Positions 32,395-44,235 of a stretch of DNA of 64,000 bases are shown piece after piece. The stretch spans positions 2,542,001 through 2,606,000 of the forward strand of contig BTPP01000007.1 in the NCBI GenBank assembly GCA_037102815.1, in the 5' to 3' direction. The position numbers and the translations under genes were made by a program. The stretch comes from Neurospora intermedia. Its lineage: Eukaryota > Ascomycota > Sordariomycetes > Sordariales > Sordariaceae. Positions within the stretch are counted from its first letter, which is position 1. Each line of letters begins with the position of its first letter. A model generated the notes under the pieces. That model did no database searches and was not told where the DNA came from. It saw only the letters and a list, made by a program, of their open reading frames with translations.

Positions 32395-35365
32395 GCTTTA
32401 GGGTCTTTTAAGTATTGATTTATTCTTAGAAATAAGTCCTAAAAATAAAGTTTCGAAGCGTAGAAAGTTGGCTAAGATAGAGAAGCTTCTATCTAAGAGA
32501 TTGGAAGTTATAGAATATATAAGCGTAAGGGAATGGAAATAGGTTAGAATAGATATTATAACGCTAGTTCCTTCTAAGGGGTAGGGGGTTAGATTGAATT
32601 AGTATTAGTAAGGTTAGTATTATTATTAATAATTATATTAACTAACGAAAAGGCTATTATTATTTAAGTTAGACTTTAAATTAAATAGAAGGAGTTTCGA
32701 AGCGTAGGAAGTTACTTAGGACGGAAGCCTCTACTAAACGTTATAGAACCTATAGGGATAAGAGAATATAAATAAGTTAGAACGGATACTATAATACTAG
32801 CTCCTTCTAAAGGGTAGGGGGTTAGATTAGGTTAGTATTAATAAAGTTAATATTGTTGTTAATAGTTATATAGACTAACGAAAAGGCTATTATTGTTTAA
32901 GTTAGACTCTAAATTAAATAAAAGGAATTTTGAAGCGTAGGAAATTACTTAGGACGGAAGCCTTTACTAAACGTTATAGAACTTATAAGAGTAAGAGGAT
33001 GTAGGCGGGCTAGGATAGATATTATAATGCTAAGGCTTCCTTTTAAAGGGGGTTGGACTAGGCTAGTATTAGTAAGGTTATTAATAGTTGTACTAGCTAA
33101 CGAAGAGAATAAAGGTAGGTTAGGATAGATTCTAAATTAGATAGAAGGAGGTCTAAGGTGTAGAAAGTTACTTAAGATAGAAAAACCTCTATTAAAAGTT
33201 ATAAAATTTATAGGGGGAGTAAAAAAGTAGAGGCGGGCTAGGATAGATATTATAACGTTAGGGCCTTTAATATTAGTAAATTGGCGCCCCGGCCCCGCCG
33301 GGCTTATTATCGTCGTCCGAACTTCCTAATTCTAATAATAAAATTAATGGGAATTATAAGCGTCTTCTTAATATAATTTACTATCTCCGTCTAAGGTTTT
33401 AGGGCGTTTATAAGGGGGATAGTTTATTATAATTAAATTTGGATAGTAGGTTGTAATAGGCTATTTAAACGTAGGGAAATTGGACTAAATAGTAAAACGC
33501 CCGGAATAGTTTTATTTAGTAGCTATTCTTATAAATTAAAAGTCGAAGGAAATACTTCTATCTTTGCAATATAATTTTCCATTTTTATTTAAAGTCTAAA
33601 AAAATTAAGGAAGTATTTAAATAGGCTTCTAATAGCTTCCCCCTATAAGATTTAAGTATTAGGTTATATATTATAGTATTTTCGTATTTCTCCCCGCTAT
33701 TCTCTTTTCGGCTTTAAACTTTTATTTAAGAGACTAGAAGTTATAGAATATATAAACGTAAGGGAATGGAGATGGGCTAAAACGGATATTATAACGTTAG
33801 CTCCTTCTAAAGGGTGGGGGGTTGGACTAGGCTAGTATTAGTAAGGTTAGTATTGTTATTAATAGTTATATTAACTAATAAAAAGGCTATTGTTGTTTAA
33901 GTTAAACTCTAAATTAAATAGAAGGAATTTCGAGGCGTAGGAAATTGCTTAGGACGGAAGCCTCTACTAGATGTTATAGAACCTATAGGGGTAAGAGAAT
34001 GTAGGCGGGCTAGGACGGATATTATAACGGATATTATAATACTAGAATTACTTTTTAAAAGGTAAGGAGTTGGACTAGGCTAGTATTAGTGTCCTAGCTA
34101 GTATTGTTATTAATAGTTGTATTGGCTAATAAAGAGGCTATTATCCTCTAAGTCAAATTCTAAATCTAATAAAAGTTCGATTATTATATTAGCGGCCCTC
34201 CTTCTAGTAATAGATAGTAAGTTAGTTTTTATATTAGAGTTGGGCGTGGATTCCGAATTATTAAGATTAATAGTATTGGCAATAGAGCTTCCTACGGTAC
34301 TTATAGCCGGACCGCTACGCTTATAATACGGTCTATTAGAAGACGAATTTGAATTCGAATTCGAAGAATTTGAATTCGAATTTAAATTTTAAAGTAGAAG
34401 CGGACTAGAATAGATACTATAATATTAGGGCTTCCTTTTAAAGGGGGTTAAACTAGGCTAATATTAGTAAGGTTATTAATAGTTGTATTAATTAATGAAG
34501 AAAGTAAAAGTAGAAGTCTAAGGCGTAGAAAGTTGCCTAGGATAGAAAATAACGAAGAGAGTAAAGGTAGAGGTCTAAGGCGTAGAAAATTATTTAGGAT
34601 AGAGAAACTTTTATTAGAAGTTATAAAATTTATAGGGGGAGTAAGAGAGTAGAAGCGGGCTAGGATAGATACTATAATATTGGGGCTTCCTTCTAAAGGG
34701 GGTTGGACTAGGCTAGTATTAGTAAAGTTATTAATAGTTACGCTAGTTAACGAAGAGAGTAAAGGTAGGTTGGGATAGATTTTGAATTAAATGGAAGGAG
34801 GTTTAAGGCGTAGAAAGTTGCCTAGGATAGAGAAGCTTCTATTAGAAGTTATAAAACCTATAGGGGGAATAAGAGAATAGAAACGGGTTGGGATAGATAT
34901 TATAATGCTGGGGCTTCTAATATTGGTAGGTCGGCGCTCCGGCCCCGCCGGGCTTATTATTATCGTCCGAACTTCCTAACTCCGGTAATAAAATTGATGG
35001 GAATTATAAATATTTTCTTAATATAATTTACTATTTCTATTTAAAGTTTTAAGGTATTTATAGGGGGGATAGTTTATTATAACTAAATTTGGATAGTAAA
35101 TTATAATAAGTTATTTAAATGTAGAGAGATTAGATTAAATAGTAAAACGCTTAGAATAACTTTATTTAGTAGCTATTCTTATAAATTAAAAATCGAGGGA
35201 AATACTTCTATCTTTATAATATAATTTTCTATCTTTATTTAAAGTTTAAAGGAATTAAGGAAATATTTAAATAAGTTTCTAATAATTTCCCCCCTATAGG
35301 ATTTAAATATTAGGTTATATATTATAGTATTTTTATATTTCTCTCCGCTATTCTCTTTTTAACTT
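32395..35365. repeat. Tandem array (about 240-bp units) inside a larger direct duplication
   Basis: A unit starting near TTTCGAAGCGTAGGAAGTT recurs at about 32450, 32695, 32930 and 33150, and again at about 33905, 34500, 34570 and 34800. A separate tail of about 440 bp, beginning GGCGC(C/T)CCGGCCCCGCCGGGC, follows each series (about 33283-33712 and 34932-35360). So a roughly 1.3-1.6 kb composite was duplicated as a whole. A plus frame at 34117-34326 is not credible as a gene. Confidence 0.7.
34334..34392. repeat. GAATT(C/T)GAA tandem tract
   Basis: Short tandem GAATTTGAATTCGAATTC units that are also self-complementary (repeated GAATTC). It lies within the larger array and interrupts one unit. 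Confidence 0.7.
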
Positions 35366-35369
35366 TGTT

Positions 35370-36815
35370 AAGTTTAATAACTAGGTTTAATTAATTAACG
35401 ATATACTTATTAATACTAATTATATTAAGCCTACTATTGCGGCGTCCTTCGCCTAATACTAATATTAATTATATTAAACCCTATTATCCGGCTACTAAAA
35501 CCTACTATTACGAATATAATAAAAAGGTAATATTAAATATATAGCCCCAATACCGGTTATATTAAACTTACTATTGTAGCGTCCTTTGCTTAATACCAAT
35601 ACTAGTTGTATTAAGCTTTACCCCCCCTATAGGATTTAAACGTTCCTAGACTACGCCTATTAGTAGGTTACTCTTTTTCTCTTTAGGGGGTAAAACATTT
35701 TTAAAAATTAGTTAGAAGAATACTATCCGGCTATTGAAACTTACTATTACGGATATAATAAGAAGGTAATACTAGGTATACAACCTTAATATTAATTATA
35801 TTAAACCTACTATTGCAACGTCCTTCGCCTAATACTAATACCGGTTATATTAAACCTTACTATCCGGTTACTAAAACCTATTATCGTAAATATAATGAGA
35901 GGGTAGTACTAAGTATATAGCCCTAATACCGGTTGTATTAAACCTACTATTGTAACGTCCTTTGCCTAATACTAATATTAGTTATATTGAACCTTACCCC
36001 CCCTATAGGATTTAAACGTTCCTAGACTATTATAATAGTCCGAATAACGAACTTACCCTTAGTAAGGGTAATATAGAATTATTAGAAATCGCTCTTACTC
36101 TTAATATTGCGATAGTTCCTACTAAGGATCCTACTTTTCCTTGTATATTCTTTTTAATTATTGAAACTTCTATTTATATAAGATATAATAAGAGGGTAAT
36201 ATTAGGTATATAGCCTCAATACTAGTTGTATTAAGCCTACTATTGCGGTATCCTTCGCCTAATATTAATACCGGTTATATTGAGCCTTACCCCCCCTATA
36301 GGATTTAAATGTTCTTAGACTATTGTAATAACCCGAATAATAAATTTACCCCTAGCGAGGGTAATATAGAACTATTAGAAGTCGCCCCTACTCTTAATAT
36401 TATAATAGTTCCTACTAAAGATCCTATTTCTCTTTGCGCATCCTTTTTAATTACCGAAATTTCTATTTGTATAGGATATAATAAGAGGGTTGTACTAGGT
36501 ATATAGCTCCAATACCGGTTGTATTAAGCCTATTATTACGGCGTCCTTCGCTTAATACTAATACCGGTTATATTGAGCCTTACTATCCGGCTACTAAAAC
36601 CTACTATTGCGGATATAATGAGAGGGTAGTACTAAGTATATAGCCCTAACACCGGTTGTATTAAGCCTACTATTATAGCGTCCTTCGCCTAATACTAATA
36701 CCGGTTATATTAAGCCTTACTATTCGGCTACTAAAACTTACTATCGTAGATATAATGAGAGGGTAGTATTAGATATACAGCCCTAATACCGGTTATATTA
36801 AGCCTATTATTATAT
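35370..36815. repeat. Second tandem array with TATTA-AGCC-TACTATT units
   Basis: About eight imperfect units of 120-300 bp carry the words CCTACTATTGCGGCGTCCTTCGCCTAATACTAATACC (with transitions) and CCGGCTACTAAAACCTACTA. Half palindromes of family P (CCCCCCTATAGGATTTAAA) occur inside at about 35623, 35998 and 36292. Some units carry a short extra module with GAGGGTAATATAGAA. No gene is credible here. Confidence 0.65.
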
Positions 36816-36824
36816 TGATTTATT

Positions 36825-37085
36825 AACCGGATTGCGGTCTTAGGAAGTATTTCTAGAATAATTCTTTAAGGTATCCCTATTATCCCTAGTACTAAGAGCC
36901 GATAGCTTTAAAAGTCTATTGCTAATATAAATGTTAATATATATCGACCGGAGTAGAACGACTATATAGCTAATACTATTGTTTTAACCGGACCGCGGTC
37001 CTAGGAAACGTTTCTAGAATAGTTCTTTAAGGTATTTATATTATTCCTAGTATTAAGAGCCGATAGCCTTAAGAGCCTATCGTAG
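36825..37085. repeat. Two-copy direct repeat of about 160 bp
   Basis: ACCGGATTGCGGTCTTAGGAA (about 36826) and ACCGGACCGCGGTCCTAGGAA (about 36988) start two copies. Both continue with TTTCTAGAAT(A)ATTCTTTAAGGTAT and end with AAGAGCCGATAGC(C/T)TTAA. All differences seen are transitions. Confidence 0.7.
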
Positions 37086-37199
37086 GAAGACGACCTTTTT
37101 TCTAGGGGTATTATATAACGCCGTATTTTACAATATCTTCTAATAATAGGGGAACTAGCTTTCCTCCTATTGGAATTAAATAAATAATTAATAAGGTAG

Positions 37200-38870
37200 T
37201 AATATAATTTATATTAATCTTTAGTATTAAGAGGTACTCCTTTCCTCGTTGGAAGTATTGCTTTTATTATTAGTTTCTTTATACTACCTCTTTATCTTTT
37301 TTATATTTACTAGTATTTCCCTTATCCCCGTATATATAATCTATAAAATAAATACTAATTTAGCGATATTTTCCTAGTTCTTCTTTATTTCGTCCTATAT
37401 CTACTATAGAGTATTTACTATTTTATTATATTTATTTCGGAAATTAGTGTGGACCTTTTTTATCGATTCTTAAAGGGTCCTAATAGCCTTTTTAGTATTC
37501 TCTTTTATACTTACCGTTCTATTTTGGATTACCTTCTCTACCCTAGCCTCTATACTTTAAATAATTTTTTAATAATTCTATTCGAGTAAATTAATTCGAT
37601 TTAATATATTAGCAAAGTTAGTAGTTACTTATATCGAAAGCCGAATATATATATTATAGAAGTCGTAGTTAATAATATCGTTATACTTTAATTATTGTAT
37701 TAAAGTTTCTTTAAATTAGTAATATCTTCCGAAGGCGTCTAGAAGATATATATTAGGGGTAGTATATACCGGAAGGTAGTAGTACTATTTACAATTATAT
37801 TAATTTTAATAGAACTAGGGGGAGTATTAATGTGAAGTAATATTTAACTTTATCGCTAATCTTCTTATCTATTCTATATTGCAATTCTAATTACCGTAAT
37901 TAACTCCCGACGAAGTTAATACAAAGTAGAGCCTTTATACTAATTGGGTTATCGCGCAATAGGAAAAAACTATACGTACGGCAATATAAATCGTAGGTTG
38001 GGGTTGTATATAATTTTTTCCATCCTAGTATATTATCGAGGATCCTCCGCTTATAATCCTAAGAGAGATTGCTATTATTAATCTCAAATATACTAATATA
38101 GTAAAGCTACTTCGGATCCGAATATAGCGTATAAAATACTATTAACCGATTAGTAAAGTACTAGGGAATATACCTAGTAATATAATTGGTCCGATATTCC
38201 TAAAACTTTATTAGAAAGTATAATACTAACGCCGGTTCGGTATAGTATATATAATTCGCTATAAGTAGATTAAAGATATTCGATTAGAAATATAATTATA
38301 ATATACTATACTTAATACTTTTAGTATTATATTCGGGCGGAGTAATAAGAATAATTATTTAAATTAAGGGTTAATAATATTCTAAAATAGTAAATATAAA
38401 TAAATTATTAATAGATTCCTAATAGTCTAATTAATAGGGTTAAAAAACGTAGTCTTTATATATTAATTAAATACGTTTAAAGCGGAATTAAATACCGTAG
38501 AAGGACGGGGTAATATTATTAATTATTATAGTTATAAAGGGGAGGTTGTTGGGATTAATGTTTAGAATATATAAATTCTCCTACAAGTGCCTATATTAGT
38601 ATATAATAGTTTTAAAAGGATATAATAAAGAGATCTTCTTATTTAGCTCTTCTATAGATTAATATATACCGGATTGAATTACCGGCTTCTACTTTATTGT
38701 AATTCTATTTATAAAGCCTTTTGAGCCTCCTTCCGTTCTTTTTAGGCCTTCTTCCTAAACCTCCTCCTCTTTGAAATACTATTGTACCTTTCCTTTAAAT
38801 AGGGCTTTTTCTGCGTTGGCCTTAACGTATAGTTACTACCCTCGTTATTATTATTATTAGGATTAATATT
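37200..38870 (-). pseudogene. Block F relic gene 3 (minus strand), unrecognised, about 550 residues
   Basis: The longest coherent decayed frame of the block that I could follow. From about 38870 it starts Asn/Glu/Lys-rich with a K-E-E-E-V-Q-E-E-G charged stretch, then a mixed globular part with many Tyr and Pro. A Lys/Ile/Asn-rich, probably coiled-coil end lies at 37200-37650. Breaks are of TAA/TAG type. No catalytic motif was recognised. Confidence 0.45.
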
Positions 38871-40625
38871 ACGGTTAGTATTAATATAATTAAGTAAATT
38901 ATATATAGGTATCGGTTATTTACTTTAAGTGAGTAGGGCTTGTAGCGTTTAGTCTAAAGTAATTAGGGTATTTACCGGTTATATAATAGAATTAGCCGGG
39001 GGTTAAATAGAAGTTAATTGAATTTAACCGTATAAATATATTAATTTAAGTTAACTTTACTATATAATAATCCGTATTTTTATTAGTATTAATTGTATTA
39101 GTATATTCAGAGTAACCTCTTTTACAATTCAATCTACTTGTAATATTTAATTAATATATAGCTATTCTATTAAGTCCGACTTATCTATAACGAACCTACC
39201 TACTACTATCGTAGAGAGGATTGAACCGAAAGGATATATAAGGAGAATTAGATTTAATACTTAACGTACTTATTTATAATCCCTAAAAAAATTATAATAT
39301 TTATAGGAATTTATAATAATAATATTAGAAGTAAGCCTCTAGAGTAATTTTATTAGTCTTAATTCAAATCCCCATTCGTTGAGCCCTAATTTATCTATAA
39401 TAAGCCTATTATTACTATTGTAGAAAGGATTAAGTTAAAAGGATATATAAGGAGAATTAAACTTAATATTTAACGTACTTATTTATAATTCCTAGAAAAA
39501 TTAAGAATAGGATAATAGAAGACTTTCCTACGACTCCGGTCGGGTATATAACTCTTTAATAATATAATATTATAAATCGGATAGGTTATAAATAGAAGAA
39601 GCGATACTAAATTAATATTAGGCGTAGTATAAATAGGCGGAACTAACCTTATTTCCGGAAACTCCTTATAAAGTCGGTCGAAGTTAGGGACGGTCGATGT
39701 AATTAATATTTAATCGGAAGGAATTTAATTGGAAGGGATTTAATCTATTTCGTAATTAAAAATAATCGCTAAAACGGTTATAATAGGCAATACGGATATC
39801 GGACTACATATTCCAATATATAATACTAATTACTACCCCTATATACTAATATTATAATTTAATATTATATATATATAAAACCCTCTTAATCTACTAACTA
39901 AGAGGGAGTAAAATATAAAGTTAATATACAAATATAAATTATAAGCTAGGTCCATCCACTTCGTATACTACTAACTCGCTAAATAGAAAAGAGCAATAAT
40001 TTTTAAAGATTAGGGTAATAAAGTATAGGCTATTAATATAAATCTTTACTAACCGAAATATCGCTAGCCTTAATATATTATAATCCTATATCCGTTCGTC
40101 CGTTACTATTATATAACTATTAATTACTATTATAATTTAATTATATTGGGCGAAATATAGCGGGAATTAATTTACCGCCGGGTGGCCTTATATAATTAAA
40201 CGAGCTAATAATATAATTGCTATAGTAGGTTTATAAGTACGCCTAAGGCCTAACTATCGCCACCTCGTATATTTAAATTCAATATTCAAAAATATAAACT
40301 AGAGAATATTAGAGCGAAAAAGTAAAGGCAATTCGGGTTTCAATTCGAAGATAAAATTAATATTATATATATAAATATAAGCGTTACTAAAGAATAAACG
40401 AATTTAATACCCTTTTTATACTATAAATTTATATAGAACTAGTAATATTAAAAGGAAAGCTAATCCCGGGCTGGAAAATATCTAGTATAAATACCTTTAA
40501 ATCCTTTCCTTAAAATAATACTATAAACCTCTTTAATATTAATTCCCTCTACGGCCTCTAATATTTAATATTTATTTCGACTGTACCTTTATAGTAATAT
40601 TAGGTCCTAAACTAATAGTAATTCC
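38870..40625. other. Block F, RIP-mutated DNA with internal repeats
   Basis: Contains a two-copy repeat of about 110 bp with the words AAAGGATATATAAGGAGAATTA (about 39229 and 39439) and ACTTATTTATAAT. No gene could be followed with confidence on either strand. Confidence 0.4.
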
Positions 40626-40728
40626 AATTAAATCTAATAGGGGGTTAAACTACAAGCGAAGAACTTCGTTTATTATATAACCTTTATATTCCCTAGGTTC
40701 GCGATTAATTAAATATATTTCCTACTAT

Positions 40729-40763
40729 TAAATCTAATAAGGGGCGCTCCCCTATCGGATTTA
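40729..40763. repeat. Family P palindrome
   Basis: TAAATCTAATAAGGGGCGCTCCCCTATCGGATTTA. The short spacer and the right arm are in the TATCGG form, the left arm RIP-mutated. A left half arm without partner is at about 40632. Confidence 0.8.
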
Positions 40764-40779
40764 AACGATATAATATAAA

Positions 40780-41740
40780 CCTTATTATTCGGGAGGAGGG
40801 CTTAATAAATTATTAATAGCGCTAATTGCAATAGTAGCGTTAGGAATAGTTAGAGTAGGGCTGTAATCCTCCGAACCGCTTATTTCAGTATTATTATTAT
40901 TTTTAGGATAATTAAGTAAAGTTAGTTCGCTATTAAATAGAGCTTCTATATTTTTAATACTACTTACTATTGTATCCTCGCTAAAATTATTACCGGAGGG
41001 TAGTAATTTAAGTTATTTACTATTAAAATAAGTTCTAATATCCTTAATTTAGCTATTTAATTATAGTTGTCCGCTATCAGTCCGAGGCCGTTTGGATAGT
41101 GAGGAAATATTATTAATCGGCGACCTATACTACTTTTTAAAGGGTATAAGCAAAACGTTTACCTTTATTATAATTATTTATTTTTAAGTATTAATATAGG
41201 CGATAATTTCTAATTTACCGACCTTATACTCCTCCTAACCTATTTCCTCTATAAATATCTTCTATTAATTAATTCGAATTATTAATTCCGATTATAATAA
41301 TCCAATCGGCGCTTGGGCTAAATTCTTTAAATAATAAGTAATTTAAAACTCCGATGGGGATAGCCCTATATTAGCGATGCGAAGGACTTCAATAGCCGTT
41401 ACCTTCCTATCCGTAATATTACCGAAGTCTATAACTATAGGCCTAATAATAGGAAGAAAGCGTATTAAATTTTCGTATTTAGGGTTATCCTTAAACCTAT
41501 CTTAATTCTCCGTATAGTAGGTAATAATACGAAAATATACTACGCCGATTTAGTAAGTACGGACTAATATAAATTCTATAATCGTTTAGGGAAGTTCTGC
41601 GACTTAAATAAACCGATTAAAATTATAATTAAAGAGGACTTTTACAAACTTGTAGGTTATAATCGATTTAAGTACTATCGATCTAATATCTTTCTAGAAG
41701 GTAAGGGAAGGTTATAACGTATAGACCTACTAAATTAAAA
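40780..41740 (-). pseudogene. Block F relic gene 4 (minus strand), unrecognised
   Basis: Between the palindromes at 40763 and 41755, the minus strand gives a protein-like frame from about 41540 downward, with Ile/Arg/Glu-rich segments and stops of RIP type. Function unknown. Confidence 0.35.
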
Positions 41741-42199
41741 ATTAGTATAGCGAATTTAAATCTTATAGGGGGAATAATTAATTATTAACCTTTCGAATAA
41801 TTCTCTCCTCTTACTAATTAAAAATGGTCCTATTAATTTACGGGAGGTACTACTTAACCGTCTTAATCTGCCCAATACGGTACAAGTAATTTATAAATTA
41901 TAAAATTATAGTAACGTTCTATATAAATCCTAAGCTAATCCTAATATAATATTGTATATAGGCGTTGAGACTTACTATATTAATACTAGAGTTTAGAATA
42001 AGAATATTAATAGTAGTATACTAGTTATTCTATTCCCTAATAATATTCGCCTATTCCTAAGTATTCTAATTCGATATAATCGCCTTTATTATAAAGCTTA
42101 CTTTGTAGAGGATTGAAAAAAGTGTTTTGACGAAGTTAGTCGACGAATTTAAAATTAAATCCAATAGGGGTAATAGAATTTACTCCTATAGGAATTAGA
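41741..42199. other. Spacer with half and full family P palindromes
   Basis: A half arm AAATCTTATAGGGGG lies at about 41758. A degenerate full palindrome, AAATCCAATAGGGG...CTCCTATAGGAATT, lies at about 42154-42195. The rest is AT-rich without a clear gene. Confidence 0.5.
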
Positions 42200-44180
42200 T
42201 ATAAGATAAATAAAGTAAATACTTATATTTATATTTAAAGTTAATTAATAACGATAAGGATACGTTCGTTCTAATGGTGCGAATCGAAATACTTTCTAAA
42301 AATCTATATTTAGAATAGTAATTTTCTATATACTTAAACGAATATTTATATACAGTCGACGGGCGGAAGGATATTGGAATTGTAATTGAAGGAATTATAT
42401 ATATACGCTAACCCGCCGTTGAAATTCAATTTTACTAGGGCGTCGACCTTATTAATACTGAGATTTATAGTGGTCTTAGCCAGCTTTCTACCCTATAATG
42501 CGGTATTAAGGTTTTGTACGAATACCGATTCCTTATTAGACGCTACTTTAATTTCCTTACGATTGATTATAGTATTGAATTGAAGTAGGTCTTAAATATA
42601 TATATTTTAGGCGAGGAATTGTAAGCTTTGTACTAAAACGGGGCTAAAGCTTTTTAGCTGGTCTTCTGCGCTAAAGGTTATAATAATCGCTTCTTCCGGT
42701 TATTTTATAATTAATATTAAATATTTATTAGTTAGCGTTTAAATTCGGCCGGCGAGCCGTTTATTATACGCTAAGTGCATTCGGTATACTTCTATAAATA
42801 GAATTCTTAAAGATAGGAAAATTACTTACCTATTGGATAATTAGAGAGGAGTATTTATACTTCTCAATAAAAAAAAGACTTACAATTCTTTTATAATAAT
42901 ATTTGTAATACCGGTAGTAATAGTACCTTTATTGGAGATAAGCCGCTAAAACCCGGGGTAGAATACTTACTATTTATAGCCTTATTCGAATTAGATAGTA
43001 TAGAGATTATCTACGACCTACTTAGAGATATTAGTGTCGAAGATATAAAATTCGGATTTAGCCGCCTCGTAAATATTAACGGTCTTAAACCTCTTAAAGT
43101 CGAAGGGTTTATTAATAATAATTGGCAGCCGTGTATTATCTTAAAATATTATAGTAAAAGCCTTTATATTAATAACGCTATTTAATAATAGTATTGTAAA
43201 GTAGAATATTATTAACCGGCGGGGGATTTTCTTAATCTACCGCTACGCAACGGTATTTATATTTCTTAGAAATTGCGCCTCGTTGGCGATAATATATTTG
43301 AAGCGGACGTTTTTGTATATGGATATACGTATTTCGTACTATTTACTAGTATAAGAGGTAGATTTAGAACTCTTTTAAATCGACCCTAAATTATTATTGC
43401 AAATTAATATAGGAAGATAAGATAGTGTTCGTTTAAATCCTATAGGGGGATAGCTACCCCTATAGGATTTAAAATAGATTTTAAATTTACTTTTTATATT
43501 TATTTAAATTATTTATTTCGTTACTATTTAATTTATATAAACCCTTATTATCCGTCTTGTTATTATTAGAATTGTATTCGTTATCGTCGTCTGTAATTGT
43601 AGCCTTACTTTTACCCTTAGGCTTGGTTTTAACTTTACTTTTACCCTTGATGTTCAGTCTCTAAGAAATATAATCTTTAACCCTCAACCTATTTAAGAAA
43701 TTACTAGTATTATATTATTCTTTATAAATAATAATCTAACGGCGGAAATAAGTAAACGTTGTAACTAGGATTACTATTTTAACGGTATTGGATACGGTAT
43801 AGTACTGGATATATTCGTTTATTAGTTTATTGAAATACTTTTAATTTAATGTCCGTTTATGCTTTAGATCTATTATAAGTACTTAATTGCGGGTATTAAA
43901 CTATATATAAATATTTAAAGTATTACCGAATATTTTGGTTGCTTCGGTAAACGTTTGAAAAATTAATATAATTAGTATAAGAATTAGGGTTGGATATACC
44001 TTTATAGTTTTACCTTTAGCCTTTATATACCGAAGTTTTGTAATATATAATATTATTGCGCTTAAATAGGTTATAGTTTTGCTAGTTCCGACCTCGTTGG
44101 CTAATATCGTATATTTAAATAGGCTTTTTTCCAAGCGCCGAATTATATACGTATCTAAAGAGATAGATTAATAGGGAATA
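42200..44180 (-). pseudogene. Block F relic gene 5: SNF2-family helicase/ATPase
   Basis: In the open minus frame at 43901-44134, the run I-L-A-N-E-V-G-T-S-K-T-I-T-Y matches SNF2 motif I (I-L-A-D-E-x-G-L-G-K-T) with Asp to Asn and Gly to Ser changes expected from RIP. Then comes a motif Ia-like ...T-L-I-L-I-L...I-F-Q...F. Farther down, 43271-43293 reads I-I-A-N-E-A-Q-F, motif II (D-E-A-Q/H) with Asp to Asn, followed by a motif III-like ...T-P-L-L-N. A Lys-rich linker (43590-43660) and a family P palindrome (43432-43473) lie between motifs I and II. The C-terminal helicase domain should lie in 42200-42900 but is too decayed to assign. SNF2 enzymes remodel chromatin or act in DNA repair; its role in the block is unknown. 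Confidence 0.65.
43432..43473. repeat. Family P palindrome inside the SNF2 relic
   Basis: TTTAAATCCTATAGGGG and its complement enclose GATAGCTA, 17-bp perfect arms. It sits between helicase motifs I and II, so the palindrome either lies in an intron or linker or was inserted into the gene. Confidence 0.88.
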
Positions 44181-44183
44181 ATT

Positions 44184-44235
44184 TAAATCCTATAAGAGAA
44201 GAAGTAGGATAGGCTAGCCCCTCTTATAGGATTTA
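44184..44235. repeat. Family P palindrome upstream of the SNF2 relic
   Basis: Arms TAAATCCTATAAGAG and CTCTTATAGGATTTA, perfect over 15 bp, with a 22-bp spacer. It separates the SNF2 relic from relic gene 6. Confidence 0.85.
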
